From positions 1-64,000 of the forward strand of contig JBMOJH010000003.1 in NCBI GenBank assembly GCA_049316905.1: a stretch of 64,000 bases of DNA. Direction: 5' to 3'. The notes beneath the pieces were generated by a model, which saw nothing but the letters and a program-made list of their open reading frames with translations, made no database searches and was not told the DNA's origin. Position numbers and translations under genes: made by a program. This document shows, one piece after another, positions 11,182 to 20,693 of the stretch. Each line of letters starts with the position of its first letter. Within the stretch, counting starts at the first letter, position 1. The stretch is from CAIPVR01 sp049316905. GTDB taxonomy: Bacteria; Actinomycetota; Acidimicrobiia; Acidimicrobiales; Microtrichaceae.

Positions 11182-12098
11182 TGGCCACCGTGCGCGACGT
11201 GCCCGACCTCGGCCTGCCGCAGGTGCACCGCGGCAAGGTCCGCGACCTGTTCGACGCGGGCGACGACCGGCTGCTCATGGTCGCCTCGGACCGGCTGTCG
11301 GCGTTCGACGTGGTGATGGACGAGCCCGTGCCCGACAAGGGCCGGGTGCTCACCGCCATGTCGGTGCACTGGTTCGCTGAGCTCGCCGACGTGATCGGCA
11401 ACCACCTGCTGTCCGACGACCTCGCGGACCTGCCGGAGCCGGCGCGTCGCCCCGAGCTGGCCGGGCGGGTGATGCTCTGCCGCCGCGCCGACATGCTCCC
11501 GATCGAGTGCATCGTGCGCGCCTACGTGGCCGGCTCGGCGTGGAAGGAGTACCGGTCGACCGGCACCATCCACGGCATGGCGGCGCCGGAAGGACTCGTG
11601 GAGGCGGACCGGCTGCCCGAACCCGTGTTCACCCCGTCCACCAAGGCGGCGGTGGGCGACCACGACGAGAACATCACCTTCGACCGCGCCGTGGAGCTGG
11701 TGGGCGGTGACCTCGCGGAACGCGCCCGGGCCGCGAGCCTCGCGATGTTCGCCCGCGCCTCCGCTCGTGCCGAGGCCGCCGGGTTCCTGCTCGCCGACAC
11801 CAAGTTCGAGCTCGGTCTCGTTCCCGACGGTGACGGTGGCACCGAGCTGGTGGTGGCCGACGAGGTGCTCACACCCGACTCCTCGAGGTACTGGCTGGCG
11901 ACCGACTGGGCGCCCGGCGCCACCCCGCAGGGCTTCGACAAGCAGCCCGTGCGCGACTTCCTGGAGACCCTCGACTGGGACAAGACTCCGCCGCCGCCCC
12001 GCCTCCCCGACGAGGTGGTGGCCGCCACGCGGGAGCGCTACGTCGCCGCCTACGAGCGCATCTGCGGCCGCTCCCTCGCCGAGTGGCCGGGGGCGTGA
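11181..12098 (+). CDS. purC: SAICAR synthetase
   Basis: ATP-dependent condensation of CAIR with aspartate to SAICAR, directly upstream of the PurB lyase step. 305 residues, the long actinobacterial/yeast-like size. The N-terminal HRGKVRDLFDAGDD and the SDRLSAFDVVMDE / PDKGRVL motifs are diagnostic. ATG 11181 overlaps the purB stop by one base. purS follows after 46 bases. Confidence 0.96.
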   Translation: MATVRDVPDLGLPQVHRGKVRDLFDAGDDRLLMVASDRLSAFDVVMDEPVPDKGRVLTAMSVHWFAELADVIGNHLLSDDLADLPEPARRPELAGRVMLCRRADMLPIECIVRAYVAGSAWKEYRSTGTIHGMAAPEGLVEADRLPEPVFTPSTKAAVGDHDENITFDRAVELVGGDLAERARAASLAMFARASARAEAAGFLLADTKFELGLVPDGDGGTELVVADEVLTPDSSRYWLATDWAPGATPQGFDKQPVRDFLETLDWDKTPPPPRLPDEVVAATRERYVAAYERICGRSLAEWPGA

Positions 12099-12144
12099 CG
12101 CCGTCCGGCTTGGAGGGCCCGGCCGGTGTGGAAGAGTTGGAGCC

Positions 12145-12405
12145 ATGACCTTCGACGCCGTCGTGGAAGTCCGCCTCCGCCCGGGCATCGCCGACCCGCA
12201 GGGCGCCACCGTCGAGCGGGCGCTCCCCGCGCTCGGCTTCGAGGGGGTGAGCGGCGTGCAGGTGGGCAAGAGCATCCGCTTCACGGTCGACGCCGCGGAC
12301 GAGGCGGCGGCCCGCTCGCTGGTCGAGGACCTCTGCCACCGGTTCCTCACCAACCCGGTCATCGAGGACTCGGTGGTCACCGTGACCGCGGCCGCGGTGG
12401 CGTGA
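12145..12405 (+). CDS. purS: FGAM synthase subunit PurS
   Basis: Small subunit of the PurSQL phosphoribosylformylglycinamidine synthase; it bridges the glutaminase PurQ and the catalytic PurL. 86 residues. The N-terminal beta strand VVEVRLRPGIADPQGATVE and GVSGVQVGKSI are the family hallmarks. The stop overlaps the purQ start by one base (TGATG), which supports stoichiometric synthesis. Confidence 0.94.
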   Translation: MTFDAVVEVRLRPGIADPQGATVERALPALGFEGVSGVQVGKSIRFTVDAADEAAARSLVEDLCHRFLTNPVIEDSVVTVTAAAVA

Positions 12406-13064
12406 TGCCCCGCCACGTGGCGGTCATCCGCTTCCCGGGCACCAACTGCGAGTTCGACGTGGTCGAGGCCGTCACCGCCGAGGGCGCCACCGCGGACATC
12501 GTGTTCCACGACGCCACCTCGCTCGGTACCGCGGACGCCGTGGTCGTGGCCGGCGGGTTCGCCCATGGCGACTACCTGCGGCCCGGCGCCATCGCCCGCT
12601 TCTCCCCGGTGATGGAGGCGGTGGCCGCCTTCGCGGCCGACGGGGGCCCGGTGGTGGGCATCTGCAACGGCTTCCAGGTGCTGACCGAGGCCCACCTCCT
12701 CCCCGGCGCGCTGCAGAAGAACGCCGGGCTGAAGTTCCGCTGCGGGATGGTGGACCTACGGGTGGACAGCACGGCGTCGGTCCTGACCTCGGCCGCCGAG
12801 GAGGGTCAGGTGCTGCGGATCCCGATCAACCACTTCGAGGGGAACTACACGTGTTCGCCGGAGACCCTCACGGAGCTCCGGGCGCAGGACCGGGTGGTGC
12901 TGCGCTACGTGGAGAACCCCAACGGTTCGGTCGACGACATCGCCGGCATCTGCAACGAGGGCCGCAACGTGGTGGGCCTGATGCCGCACCCCGAGCGCGC
13001 GATCAGCGAGCTGCTCGGGTCCGACGACGGTCGTGTGCTGCTGCGCTCGTTCCTCGCCGCCTGA
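12405..13064 (+). CDS. purQ: FGAM synthase glutaminase subunit PurQ
   Basis: Class I glutamine amidotransferase delivering ammonia to PurL. 219 residues. The nucleophile is Cys87 in GICNGFQVL; the His-Glu partners are in LMPHPER near residue 195. The N terminus VIRFPGTNCEFD is typical. Starts on the last base of the purS stop. purL is not adjacent: a minus-strand gene lies between them, so PurL is expressed from a separate promoter. Confidence 0.96.
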   Translation: MPRHVAVIRFPGTNCEFDVVEAVTAEGATADIVFHDATSLGTADAVVVAGGFAHGDYLRPGAIARFSPVMEAVAAFAADGGPVVGICNGFQVLTEAHLLPGALQKNAGLKFRCGMVDLRVDSTASVLTSAAEEGQVLRIPINHFEGNYTCSPETLTELRAQDRVVLRYVENPNGSVDDIAGICNEGRNVVGLMPHPERAISELLGSDDGRVLLRSFLAA

Positions 13065-13077
13065 CCCGGCGGGTCAG
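13061..13077. terminator. Tail-to-tail hairpin spanning two stop codons
   Basis: Perfect 7-bp stem CTGACCC/GGGTCAG with a 3-base loop. It contains the purQ TGA (13062-13064) and the TGA of the convergent minus-strand gene (13074-13076). It could end both transcripts. No U-tract on either side. Confidence 0.45.
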
Positions 13078-13496
13078 CGGGTGCCGCGGCCGATCCCGGC
13101 CGACGTGAGCACCGCGGCGGGTACACCCACCTCGCGCCAGGCGGCGTACGAGATCCCCTTGCGCTCGCCGTAGGCCTTCGCCGAGCCGACGAACGCCTCC
13201 TCCAACGCGGAGAGGTCGACCTGCCCGGTGAGGTGATCCTTCTCGGCCAGGAGGTCGAGGCGTTCCTGGATCAGGGACAGCCGCTTCATGGCGTCGGCGT
13301 CCGCGAGCTCCGCGTCGATCTTGTCGAGGCGGGCGTCGATCGACTCGGCGGTGCGCTTCCGACCCCGCTTCGGACGGTGCTGGTCGAGGGCCTCGAGGTA
13401 GTTCTTCACCGCCCGGCTCTCGGTCCGACCGGCGGCCATGGCCGCCTTGTGCTCCGGGGTGATTTCCTTCGGTCCGCGCTTGGGCATGGAGTTCAT
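13074..13496 (-). CDS. Conserved basic coiled-coil protein, function unknown
   Basis: A 140-residue soluble protein I do not recognise. The N-terminal third is very basic ([23 protein letters not shown]). The middle is a heptad-like charged helix rich in Asp/Glu/Leu ([16 protein letters not shown]), and the C terminus ([16 protein letters not shown]) looks like a short helix-turn-helix-type ending. It may be a nucleic-acid-binding or nucleoid protein; that is inference. ATG 13496 has GGAAGG with 6-base spacing on the minus strand. It is convergent with purQ and divergent from purL. Confidence 0.7.
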   Translation of the reverse strand: MNSMPKRGPKEITPEHKAAMAAGRTESRAVKNYLEALDQHRPKRGRKRTAESIDARLDKIDAELADADAMKRLSLIQERLDLLAEKDHLTGQVDLSALEEAFVGSAKAYGERKGISYAAWREVGVPAAVLTSAGIGRGTR

Positions 13497-13652
13497 TCCA
13501 CACCTTCCGGGTGCCCTATTACAACCTTTGTCGTCACGACCCATTGTTGTCGTCCCGTCAACCTCTTCTATTTTCCGTCGTGTCCGTCCGGTCGGGGTCG
13601 CCCGGCGTCGGCACGGACGGCGGACCGGAGGGGAGCAACTAGCGTCCGGTCC
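13497..13652. promoter_or_regulatory. Divergent control region between the unknown gene and purL
   Basis: This 156-base gap is clearly AT-richer than its surroundings between 13510 and 13575. It contains the palindrome GTCGTCACGAC and two close copies of TTGTCGT, which look like an operator. purL has a leaderless -10 at its right end. Confidence 0.45.
13640..13645 (+). promoter_or_regulatory. -10 element of leaderless purL promoter
   Basis: TAGCGT lies 7 bases before the purL ATG; there is no ribosome binding site next to the start. Confidence 0.6.
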
Positions 13653-15905
13653 ATGGTCGACCCCGACGCCGGCACGGCACCGTCCGACACCACCCCGCCC
13701 GACGACACGCACCGGGCGCTCGGGCTGACCGACGACGAGTACGGGCGCATCTGCGGGACCCTCGGCCGGCACCCGAACCACCTCGAGCTGGCCATGTACT
13801 CGGTCATGTGGTCGGAGCACTGCTCGTACAAGAGCAGCCGGATCCACCTGCGTCGCTTCCCGACCGAGGCGCCGTGGGTGCTGGTCGGGCCGGGCGAGGG
13901 CGCCGGCGTGGTCGACGTGGGCGACGGGATCGCCGCGGCGCTGCGGATCGAGAGCCACAACCATCCATCCGCCATCGAGCCGTACCAGGGCGCCGCCACC
14001 GGCGTGGGGGGCATCCTGCGCGACATCTTCTCCATGGGCGCCCGCCCGATCGCCGTGATGGACCCGTTGCGGTTCGGTCCGCTGTCCGAACCCCGGGCCC
14101 GCTGGGTGGCCGAGGGCGTGGTGTCGGGCATCTCGGGCTACGGGAACTCGGTGGGCGTGCCCACCGTGGGCGGCGAGACGGTCTTCGACGAGACGTACGC
14201 CGACAACCCCCTCGTGAACGTGCTCTGCCTCGGCGTCATGCCCACGGAGCGCCTGGTGCTGGGCCGGGCCGAGGGTGTGGGCAACCTGGCGGTGCTGCTC
14301 GGTTCGACCACCGGACGCGACGGCATCGGCGGCGTGTCGGTGCTCGCGTCCGCGGGCTTCTCCGACGACGAGGCCGACGCTGACAAGCGGCCGAGTGTCC
14401 AGGTCGGTGACCCGTACGAGGAGAAGCGCCTGATCGAGGCGTGTCTCGAGCTCCTGGACCGTGACCTCGCCGTGGGCGTGCAGGACCTCGGCGGCGCGGG
14501 CATCACGTGCGCGACCTCGGAGACGGCCGCCAAGGGCGGTGCCGGCATGGACGTGACGGTGGACGAGGTGCCGCTCCGCCAGCCCGGCATGGAGCCGTTC
14601 GAGGTGATGACCTCCGAGTCCCAGGAGCGGATGCTGGCGATCGTCACGCCCGAACGCCTCGACGAGGTGCTCGCCATCGCGGAGAAGTGGGAGGTGCGCG
14701 CCACCGTCATCGGCACGGTCACCGGCTCCGGTCGGCTGCGGGTGGTGGACGCCGCGGGCGAGGCGCTCGCGGACGTGCCGGCGAAGTCGCTGGAGGAGGA
14801 CGCGCCCCTCTACGACCGTCCCCGCGCCGAGCCCGCCGACCTCGCGGCCCGACGCGCCGACCGGGCCGCCGCACTGCCCGCCCCCGAGGACTGCGCGGCC
14901 GACCTCGTGGACATGCTCTGCGACACCTCGTGGGTGTGGTCCCAGTACGACCACATGCTCTTCCTGAACACCGTGGAGGGCCCCGGCGGCGACGCCGCGG
15001 TCCTGCGGCTGAAGCACCCGACGACCGGCGTCGACACCGGGCGCGGCCTCGCCCTGACCACCGACGGGAACCACCTGTGGTGCGCGGTGGACCCGCGGGC
15101 CGGGAGCGCCATGACGGTGGCCGAGTCGGTGATGAACCTGGCCGTCGTCGGGGCCCGGCCCCTCGCCATGGTCAACTGCATGAACTTCGGGAACCCCGAG
15201 CACCCCGAGGTCATGTGGCAGCTCTCCGAGAGCGTCGACGGCCTGTCGGACGCGCTGCGGGCCTTCGGCGTGCCGTGCATCGGCGGCAACGTCAGCCTCT
15301 ACAACGAGTCCCGCGGGCGCGACATCGACCCCACGCCGATCATCGGCGTGCTCGGCGTGGTGGAGCGTCTCGACCGCCGTCCACCCGGCGTGCGGCTCGT
15401 CGACGGCGGCCGGCTGATCCTCGTGGGTGACACCGTGCCGGAGCTCGACGGCTCCCTGTGGGCCGCCCGCCGCGGCCACCGGGGCCGCGGCACCCTCCCC
15501 GCGGTCGACCTCGCCGCGGTGGCGGCCGCGGCCGGCGTGGTGCGCGAGCTCGTGGCCTCCGGCCTCGTGCAGGGGGCGCACGACGTGGCCCAGGGCGGGG
15601 TCGGCCTGGCCCTCGCGGAGATGGCCGTGGCCTCGGGGGTGGGCTTCACGGCGGCCCGCATCCCGGACCACGCCCACCTCTTCTCGGAGTCCGCCGGCCG
15701 GGCCGTGCTGTGCGTCGGCGCCGACCAGGTGCGCCCGGTGCTCGACGTGCTGGAGGCCCACGGCGTGCCGCACGCCCGGATCGGTGCGGCCGCCGGTGAC
15801 CGCATGGTGGTCAAGGACCTGCTCGACGTGCCGCTCGCGGACGCGGTCACCGCACACCGCGACCGCCTTCCCGGCGCCCTCGGCGGCGGCACCACCCAGG
15901 GCTGA
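13653..15905 (+). CDS. purL: FGAM synthase catalytic subunit, small type
   Basis: ATP-dependent amidation of FGAR to FGAM with ammonia from PurQ. 750 residues, the small PurL that needs PurS and PurQ. Motifs: [22 protein letters not shown] with the catalytic His, [11 protein letters not shown], the [18 protein letters not shown] loop, and [13 protein letters not shown]. An in-frame extension reaches 13233, but this is antisense to the neighbouring gene. ATG 13653 fits the family N terminus and the promoter. Confidence 0.96.
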   Translation: MVDPDAGTAPSDTTPPDDTHRALGLTDDEYGRICGTLGRHPNHLELAMYSVMWSEHCSYKSSRIHLRRFPTEAPWVLVGPGEGAGVVDVGDGIAAALRIESHNHPSAIEPYQGAATGVGGILRDIFSMGARPIAVMDPLRFGPLSEPRARWVAEGVVSGISGYGNSVGVPTVGGETVFDETYADNPLVNVLCLGVMPTERLVLGRAEGVGNLAVLLGSTTGRDGIGGVSVLASAGFSDDEADADKRPSVQVGDPYEEKRLIEACLELLDRDLAVGVQDLGGAGITCATSETAAKGGAGMDVTVDEVPLRQPGMEPFEVMTSESQERMLAIVTPERLDEVLAIAEKWEVRATVIGTVTGSGRLRVVDAAGEALADVPAKSLEEDAPLYDRPRAEPADLAARRADRAAALPAPEDCAADLVDMLCDTSWVWSQYDHMLFLNTVEGPGGDAAVLRLKHPTTGVDTGRGLALTTDGNHLWCAVDPRAGSAMTVAESVMNLAVVGARPLAMVNCMNFGNPEHPEVMWQLSESVDGLSDALRAFGVPCIGGNVSLYNESRGRDIDPTPIIGVLGVVERLDRRPPGVRLVDGGRLILVGDTVPELDGSLWAARRGHRGRGTLPAVDLAAVAAAAGVVRELVASGLVQGAHDVAQGGVGLALAEMAVASGVGFTAARIPDHAHLFSESAGRAVLCVGADQVRPVLDVLEAHGVPHARIGAAAGDRMVVKDLLDVPLADAVTAHRDRLPGALGGGTTQG

Positions 15906-15950
15906 GTCGGCCCGCCTTGGGGCCCCCTGTTCAGGGATCGGCCCCGCCGT

Positions 15951-15956
15951 TAGCCT
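15951..15956 (+). promoter_or_regulatory. Candidate -10 for the propeller lipoprotein gene
   Basis: TAGCCT, 54 bases before the GTG start at 16010. The gene has its own ribosome binding site, so this would be a leadered promoter. Confidence 0.35.
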
Positions 15957-16009
15957 CTGTGGACGGCCGGACCCGACCCCGCGGGCGGCCGCGAGCGCGG
16001 GAGAGGTGC

Positions 16010-18157
16010 GTGGACCAGGCACTCGGGCGCGTTCTGCGCCCGGCGCTGCTCATCCTGGTGACCCTGCTGGGTTCGTCCGCGCTCGCCGGGTGCCTCGCCC
16101 CCGACGCGCCAGACCCCACCGGGACCGCCCCCTTCGGCCGCCTCGAGGCGGTGTTCGCCGACGGTGACGGCATCCGGGTGCAGGGCTGGGCGATCGACCC
16201 CGACACCTCGGCCCCCGTGGTCGTCACGATGAGTTCCCAGCAGCGGACGCGGACGTTCGTCGCGAACCTCGAACGACCCGACCTCGCGGGCTACGGCCGG
16301 GGAACCGCCCACGGGTTCGACGCCCGGTACCCGGGCCTCGCCCCCGGCCCACGGCAGATCTGCGTCTGGGTGACCAACGTGGGTGCCGGCACCCAGGACC
16401 GGCTGCTCGGCTGCACGACCGTCGAGCTCCGCCCGATGGACCCGTTCGGCAACGTGGAGGCGATGGGCTCCCCGGCGCCGGGTCGGGTGCGGGTGATCGG
16501 ATGGGCGTCCGATCCCGATGCGGGTGGGCCCGTCGAGATCCTGGCGACCGTCGACGGCGCCCCGGCCGACCGGCGGGAGGCCGACGTGTCCCGGCCCGAG
16601 CTCGGGGCCTTCCTCGGCGTCCCGCCGCAGCTGGGATTCGACCTCGACCTCCCGGCCACGCCGGGGCGGCACCTGGTGTGTGTCCGGGCGTTCAACCGCG
16701 CGGTCGGGGTGGACCGTCTGCTCGGTTGCCAGGACGTGGTGGCGCAGGCGCCGCCGGAGGACCGGCGGCCCACCGGCTCGGTCACGGCGGTGGTGCCGGT
16801 GGCCGGCGGGGTCCGCGTGAGCGGCACCGCCACGGACGTGGACGGCGCGGTGGGCTCGGTGCGGGTGGCCGTGCTGGGCGGCGCCACCTCCTCGGTGACG
16901 GTGGTCGGGGGCTCGTTCTCGACCACCGTGGCCCTGCCGGTCGGTCCGGCCCGGGTGTGCGTCACCGTGCCCGACGTGGCCTCGCCCCCGGGTCCCTTCC
17001 TCGCCGGCGACCGCGCGCTGCCGTGCAGCACGGCCGTGGTGTCGGTCGGCGCGGTCCCCTCCGTCGGCACGTCCGGCGCGCCGGTGTGGACGGCCCCGGT
17101 CGGGCCGTCGCCCGCGAGTCCCGTGACCGGGGTGGACCGTGACGCCGGGGTGAGCGTGAGCCTGCGCGACGGTTCGGTGCTCTGGCTCTTCGGTGACAGC
17201 ACCAAGATCGAGGCCGACGGTTCCTACCGCTACTTCATCAACAACACCGCGGCCTGGGCGACCCGTGACGCGCTCACGGTCACCCGTGACGGCGCCGTCG
17301 GCAACTCACCCGTGCAGTTCGCGACCCCCGGCCCCGGCTTCCCGACCTGTCCCGAGGACGCCCCGCGCCAGGCCATGTGGCCGATGTCCGGGGTGGTCGT
17401 GGCCGAGGGTTCCCGGGACCGGGTGAACGTGCTGATGGGCAACGTGTGCCTGGGCGACGCGCTCCGCATCGTGCCGATGGGGGTCGCGGTCGTCACGTGG
17501 TTGTACGACCCCGCCACCCCGCCCCTCGACCTCCCGATCACGGCCACCGTGGTCAACCAGGCCCTGTTCGCCCCCGGCGAACCCCAGTGGGGGACCGCCG
17601 CGGTGGTGGCGAACGACGGACTGGCCTACGCGTACGCGTGCGCGTTCCCGCCCGACGGCGGCCTGCCGACGCAGTACGGGCCGTGCCGCGTGGCCCGCGT
17701 GGCGCCGGACCGCGTGGCGGACCGCACGGCGTGGCGCTTCTGGGCCGGCGGTTCCACGTGGTCGGCCAACCAGGGCGCCGCGGTGGAGCTCGTCATGCCG
17801 CCGGGGCCCGACGGCACCAGCCCACCCATGCCCGGCTTCTCCGTGCGCGCGGAGCCGACCCAGGGCGTGTACGTGATGGCCTACAGCCCGTGGCCCGGCT
17901 TCACCGACCGCGTGCAGGTCCGCGTGGCCACCGCCCCGACCGGGCCGTGGACCGCGCCGGTGGAGGTCAATCTGCCCGGCTGCGCCGACACCGTCACCGG
18001 CACCGGCTTCTACTGCTACGCCGGCACCGCGCAGCCGCAGCTCAGCGAACCGGGCCTCCTCGGTCTCGGGTACTACGACCAGCGGGTTCGCGTGGACTCG
18101 TCGGGCGGCCAGTACCTGACCGTGAAGGTGCCGTTCTCGGTGGTGGTCATCCCCTGA
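16010..18157 (+). CDS. Secreted lipoprotein with Ig-like repeats and a propeller-like domain
   Basis: A 715-residue exported protein. Its signal peptide ends in the lipobox LAGC (about residues 26-29), so it should be anchored to the outer face of the membrane. Three modules of about 90 residues follow (near 43-145, 146-245, 250-345), the first two with the actinobacterial pattern GxxRVxGWAxDPDxxxPVxV often fused to wall-acting enzymes. The C-terminal 360 residues, from VDRDAGVSVSLRDGSVLWLFGDS, resemble DUF4185-type five-bladed propellers (sialidase/arabinanase-like). A paralogue of this domain is encoded at 45470-46696. GTG 16010 follows GGAGAG. The last base triplet overlaps the next gene. 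Probably binds or hydrolyses a surface glycan; activity not shown. Confidence 0.75.
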   Translation: MDQALGRVLRPALLILVTLLGSSALAGCLAPDAPDPTGTAPFGRLEAVFADGDGIRVQGWAIDPDTSAPVVVTMSSQQRTRTFVANLERPDLAGYGRGTAHGFDARYPGLAPGPRQICVWVTNVGAGTQDRLLGCTTVELRPMDPFGNVEAMGSPAPGRVRVIGWASDPDAGGPVEILATVDGAPADRREADVSRPELGAFLGVPPQLGFDLDLPATPGRHLVCVRAFNRAVGVDRLLGCQDVVAQAPPEDRRPTGSVTAVVPVAGGVRVSGTATDVDGAVGSVRVAVLGGATSSVTVVGGSFSTTVALPVGPARVCVTVPDVASPPGPFLAGDRALPCSTAVVSVGAVPSVGTSGAPVWTAPVGPSPASPVTGVDRDAGVSVSLRDGSVLWLFGDSTKIEADGSYRYFINNTAAWATRDALTVTRDGAVGNSPVQFATPGPGFPTCPEDAPRQAMWPMSGVVVAEGSRDRVNVLMGNVCLGDALRIVPMGVAVVTWLYDPATPPLDLPITATVVNQALFAPGEPQWGTAAVVANDGLAYAYACAFPPDGGLPTQYGPCRVARVAPDRVADRTAWRFWAGGSTWSANQGAAVELVMPPGPDGTSPPMPGFSVRAEPTQGVYVMAYSPWPGFTDRVQVRVATAPTGPWTAPVEVNLPGCADTVTGTGFYCYAGTAQPQLSEPGLLGLGYYDQRVRVDSSGGQYLTVKVPFSVVVIP

Positions 18158-19053
18158 CCGTCGGACGTTTCGCACCCAGCCCGTCGGGTCCACTGCACCT
18201 GGGCAACCTGCGCACCGCGTTGCTCGCCTGGTGCTTCGCCCGCTCCGAGGGCGGCCGCTTCCTGGTGCGGATGGAGGACCTGACCACGGGCGCCGCACCG
18301 GTCGCCGAGGCCGGGCAGCTGGCCGACCTCGCCACCCTGGGCCTCGACCACGACGGGCCGGTGGAACGCCAGTCCGGACGCCGGGCGCTGCACGACGCCG
18401 CGCTCGCCCGGCTGGTGGACGCGGGCCTGACCTACGAGTGCTTCTGCTCGCGCCGCGAGATCCGCGAGGCCGCCGCGGCCCCCCACGGTCCGTCGGAGGA
18501 GGGCCGGTATCCCGGTACCTGCCGGGGGCTCACCGGGGCGGAGCGGGCGGAGTGTCGGGCCACCGGACGCGCGCCCGCGTTGCGCCTCCGGGCCGAGGGT
18601 GCCCGGGTGGCGGTGACGGACCGGTTGCTCGGCACCACCGAGGCCGTCGTCGACGACATCGTGCTGCGCCGGGCCGACGGCGTGGTGGCCTACAACCTGG
18701 CGGTCGTGGTGGACGACGCCGACCAGGGCGTCGACCAGGTCGTCCGGGGCGACGACCTGTGGCACGCCACGCCGGCCCAGGCGCTCCTGCAGGACCTCCT
18801 CGAGCTACCGCGGCCGTCGTACGCGCACGTGCCGCTGGTCCTCGGTGCGGACGGGGACCGGCTCGCCAAGCGCCACGGTGCCGTCACCCTCGCCGACCGG
18901 ACGGCCGCAGGTGAGTCGTCCGCCGCCACACTGGGCCTCCTCGCGGCGTCGTTGGGGCTCGCGGAACCGGGCGAGGAGCCCGACGCGGCCACGGTGCTGG
19001 GCCGCTTCCGGCCGGACCGGCTCCCCACCGTTCCGTGGGTCCTCGGAGGGTGA
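18154..19053 (+). CDS. gluQ: Glutamyl-Q tRNA(Asp) synthetase, probable CTG start
   Basis: Truncated GluRS paralogue that attaches glutamate to queuosine in tRNA-Asp. 299 residues, lacking an anticodon-binding domain. HIGH-type motif PLHLGN at 13-18, KMSKS-type RLAKRHG near 236, and zinc ligands Cys96, Cys98, Tyr119 and Cys123 match the E. coli enzyme. No ATG, GTG or TTG lies in frame near the conserved N terminus (VGRFAPSPSGP). The only plausible initiator is CTG 18154, which overlaps the upstream stop as CTGA, like the ATGA/GTGA couplings elsewhere. A tRNA-Asp gene with GUC anticodon is in this window. Confidence 0.88.
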   Translation: MTVGRFAPSPSGPLHLGNLRTALLAWCFARSEGGRFLVRMEDLTTGAAPVAEAGQLADLATLGLDHDGPVERQSGRRALHDAALARLVDAGLTYECFCSRREIREAAAAPHGPSEEGRYPGTCRGLTGAERAECRATGRAPALRLRAEGARVAVTDRLLGTTEAVVDDIVLRRADGVVAYNLAVVVDDADQGVDQVVRGDDLWHATPAQALLQDLLELPRPSYAHVPLVLGADGDRLAKRHGAVTLADRTAAGESSAATLGLLAASLGLAEPGEEPDAATVLGRFRPDRLPTVPWVLGG

Positions 19054-19085
19054 CCGCCCGGTCGTGGGGGCCGGATGGGGTGTGC

Positions 19086-19091
19086 CACGAT
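19086..19091 (+). promoter_or_regulatory. Candidate -10 of leaderless purF promoter
   Basis: CACGAT lies 6 bases before GTG 19098, the usual spacing here, but deviates from TANNNT at the first base. Confidence 0.35.
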
Positions 19092-19097
19092 GGGGTC

Positions 19098-20693
19098 GTG
19101 GCGTTCCCCCCCGGCGAGAACCCCGAGGACCTGCTCGACGAGGTGCTCGACGTGGACGCCGCCAAGCCCCGCGAGGCCTGCGGAGTCTTCGCCGTGTACG
19201 CGCCGGGCACGCCGGTGGCCCACCTCGCGTACCTCGGCATCTACGCGCTGCAGCACCGTGGCCAGGAGTCGGCGGGCATCGCCAGCTCCGACGGCGAGCA
19301 CATCACCGTGGTCAAGGACATGGGTCTGGTGTCCACGGTGTTCGACGACCGCACGCTCGCGGCACTCGACGGCGATCTGGCGATCGGCCACACCCGGTAC
19401 TCGACCACCGGCTCCAGCATGTGGAAGAACTCCCAGCCGGTGTTCCGCGACGTGGTCCACACGCAGTTCACCCTGGGCCACAACGGCAACCTGGTGAACA
19501 CCGCCGCGCTGGTGGAGGAGGCCGGGATGCTGCCCGGCACCGTCTCGAGCGACACCGACGCGATGGCCGAGGTGCTCGCGCAGGAGTGCGAGCGCATCGG
19601 TGCCGGCGACGACACGCTGATCCGCGCGCTGGAGCGCGTGCTGCCCGGGTTCGAGGGCGCGTTCTCCCTCGTGCTCATGGACCGGCACCGGGTCATCGGC
19701 GTGCGTGACCCGCACGGGTTCCGGCCGCTGTGCCTCGGCAAGCTCGACGCCGGCTGGGTGCTCGCCTCGGAGACCCCGGCGCTCGACACGGTGGGCGCCC
19801 ACTTCGTGCGCGAGCTCGACCCCGGCGAGATGGTGGTCATCGACGAACACGGCGTCCGCTCGATGCGGCCGTTCCCGGACGCCACGCCCGACCCTCGCCT
19901 GTGCCTGTTCGAGTTCGTCTACTTCGCCCGGCCCGACAGCCAGCTCTACGGCCGCAACGTGCACCAGGCGCGGGTGCGCATGGGCGAGCAGCTCGCGGAC
20001 CAGGCGCCGGTGCCCGCGGACCTCGTCATGGGAGTCCCCGAGTCGGGCATCCCCGCGGCGGAGGGCTACTCCCGGCGCTCCGGGATCCCCTTCGGCCACG
20101 GCCTGGTGAAGAACCGCTACATCGGCCGGACGTTCATCGCCCCGAGCCAGGAGATGCGGGCGCTCGGCGTACGCATGAAGCTCAACCCGCTCCGGGAGAA
20201 CATCGAGGGCCGCCGGCTCGTGGTGGTGGACGACTCCATCGTGCGGGGCACCACCACCAAGGCCATGGTGGCGATGCTGCGGGAGGCGGGCGCGGCCGAG
20301 GTACACCTGCGGGTCAGCTCGCCGCCGTACCGCTGGCCGTGTTTCTACGGCATGGACACCGGCACGCGGGGCGAGCTGCTCGCCGCGAACCTCGAGGTGG
20401 AGGAGATCCGCGACTACCTGAAGGTGGACACCCTGGCCTACCTCACCCTCGAGGGCCTGGTCGACGCGGTGGCCGCGCCCGGGGCCGGCTTCTGCACGGC
20501 GTGTCTGACCGGCGAGTACCCGGTGGAGATCCCGGCCGAGGCCGGCAAGGGCGTGCTCGACGGCGGCGCGCCCCCTCCCGAGGGCCAGGGCCCGATGACG
20601 GAGACACCGTTGCGGCTGCTCACCGCAGGCGAGCGGGGCATGCCCTCCGAGCAGGCGCAGGCCGGACGAGGGAGCGGACCGACCGGTGGGTGA
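19098..20693 (+). CDS. purF: Amidophosphoribosyltransferase
   Basis: First committed step of purine synthesis: PRPP plus glutamine to phosphoribosylamine. 531 residues with an N-terminal Ntn glutaminase; Cys28 (EACGVFAVYAPG) becomes the N-terminal nucleophile after removal of a 27-residue propeptide. The PRPP loop VVVDDSIVRGTT lies near 375-386. Cysteines in RLCLFEFVYF, RWPCFYGMD and FCTACLTG match the Fe-S-cluster-bearing B. subtilis type. The C-terminal 45 residues are an unconserved Gly/Pro-rich tail. The ORF is open upstream to 19035, but GTG 19098 fits the promoter spacing. It overlaps purM by 8 bases. Confidence 0.95.
   Translation: MAFPPGENPEDLLDEVLDVDAAKPREACGVFAVYAPGTPVAHLAYLGIYALQHRGQESAGIASSDGEHITVVKDMGLVSTVFDDRTLAALDGDLAIGHTRYSTTGSSMWKNSQPVFRDVVHTQFTLGHNGNLVNTAALVEEAGMLPGTVSSDTDAMAEVLAQECERIGAGDDTLIRALERVLPGFEGAFSLVLMDRHRVIGVRDPHGFRPLCLGKLDAGWVLASETPALDTVGAHFVRELDPGEMVVIDEHGVRSMRPFPDATPDPRLCLFEFVYFARPDSQLYGRNVHQARVRMGEQLADQAPVPADLVMGVPESGIPAAEGYSRRSGIPFGHGLVKNRYIGRTFIAPSQEMRALGVRMKLNPLRENIEGRRLVVVDDSIVRGTTTKAMVAMLREAGAAEVHLRVSSPPYRWPCFYGMDTGTRGELLAANLEVEEIRDYLKVDTLAYLTLEGLVDAVAAPGAGFCTACLTGEYPVEIPAEAGKGVLDGGAPPPEGQGPMTETPLRLLTAGERGMPSEQAQAGRGSGPTGG

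Noticed and set aside
13497..16022. Extension of the minus-strand coiled-coil protein to 982 residues
   Set aside because: The extra part is antisense to purL; the true start at 13496 has a ribosome binding site and the expected protein composition changes sharply there.
19035..19097. Upstream start for purF
   Set aside because: Would overlap gluQ by 19 bases and lengthen the propeptide; GTG 19098 fits promoter spacing and family better.
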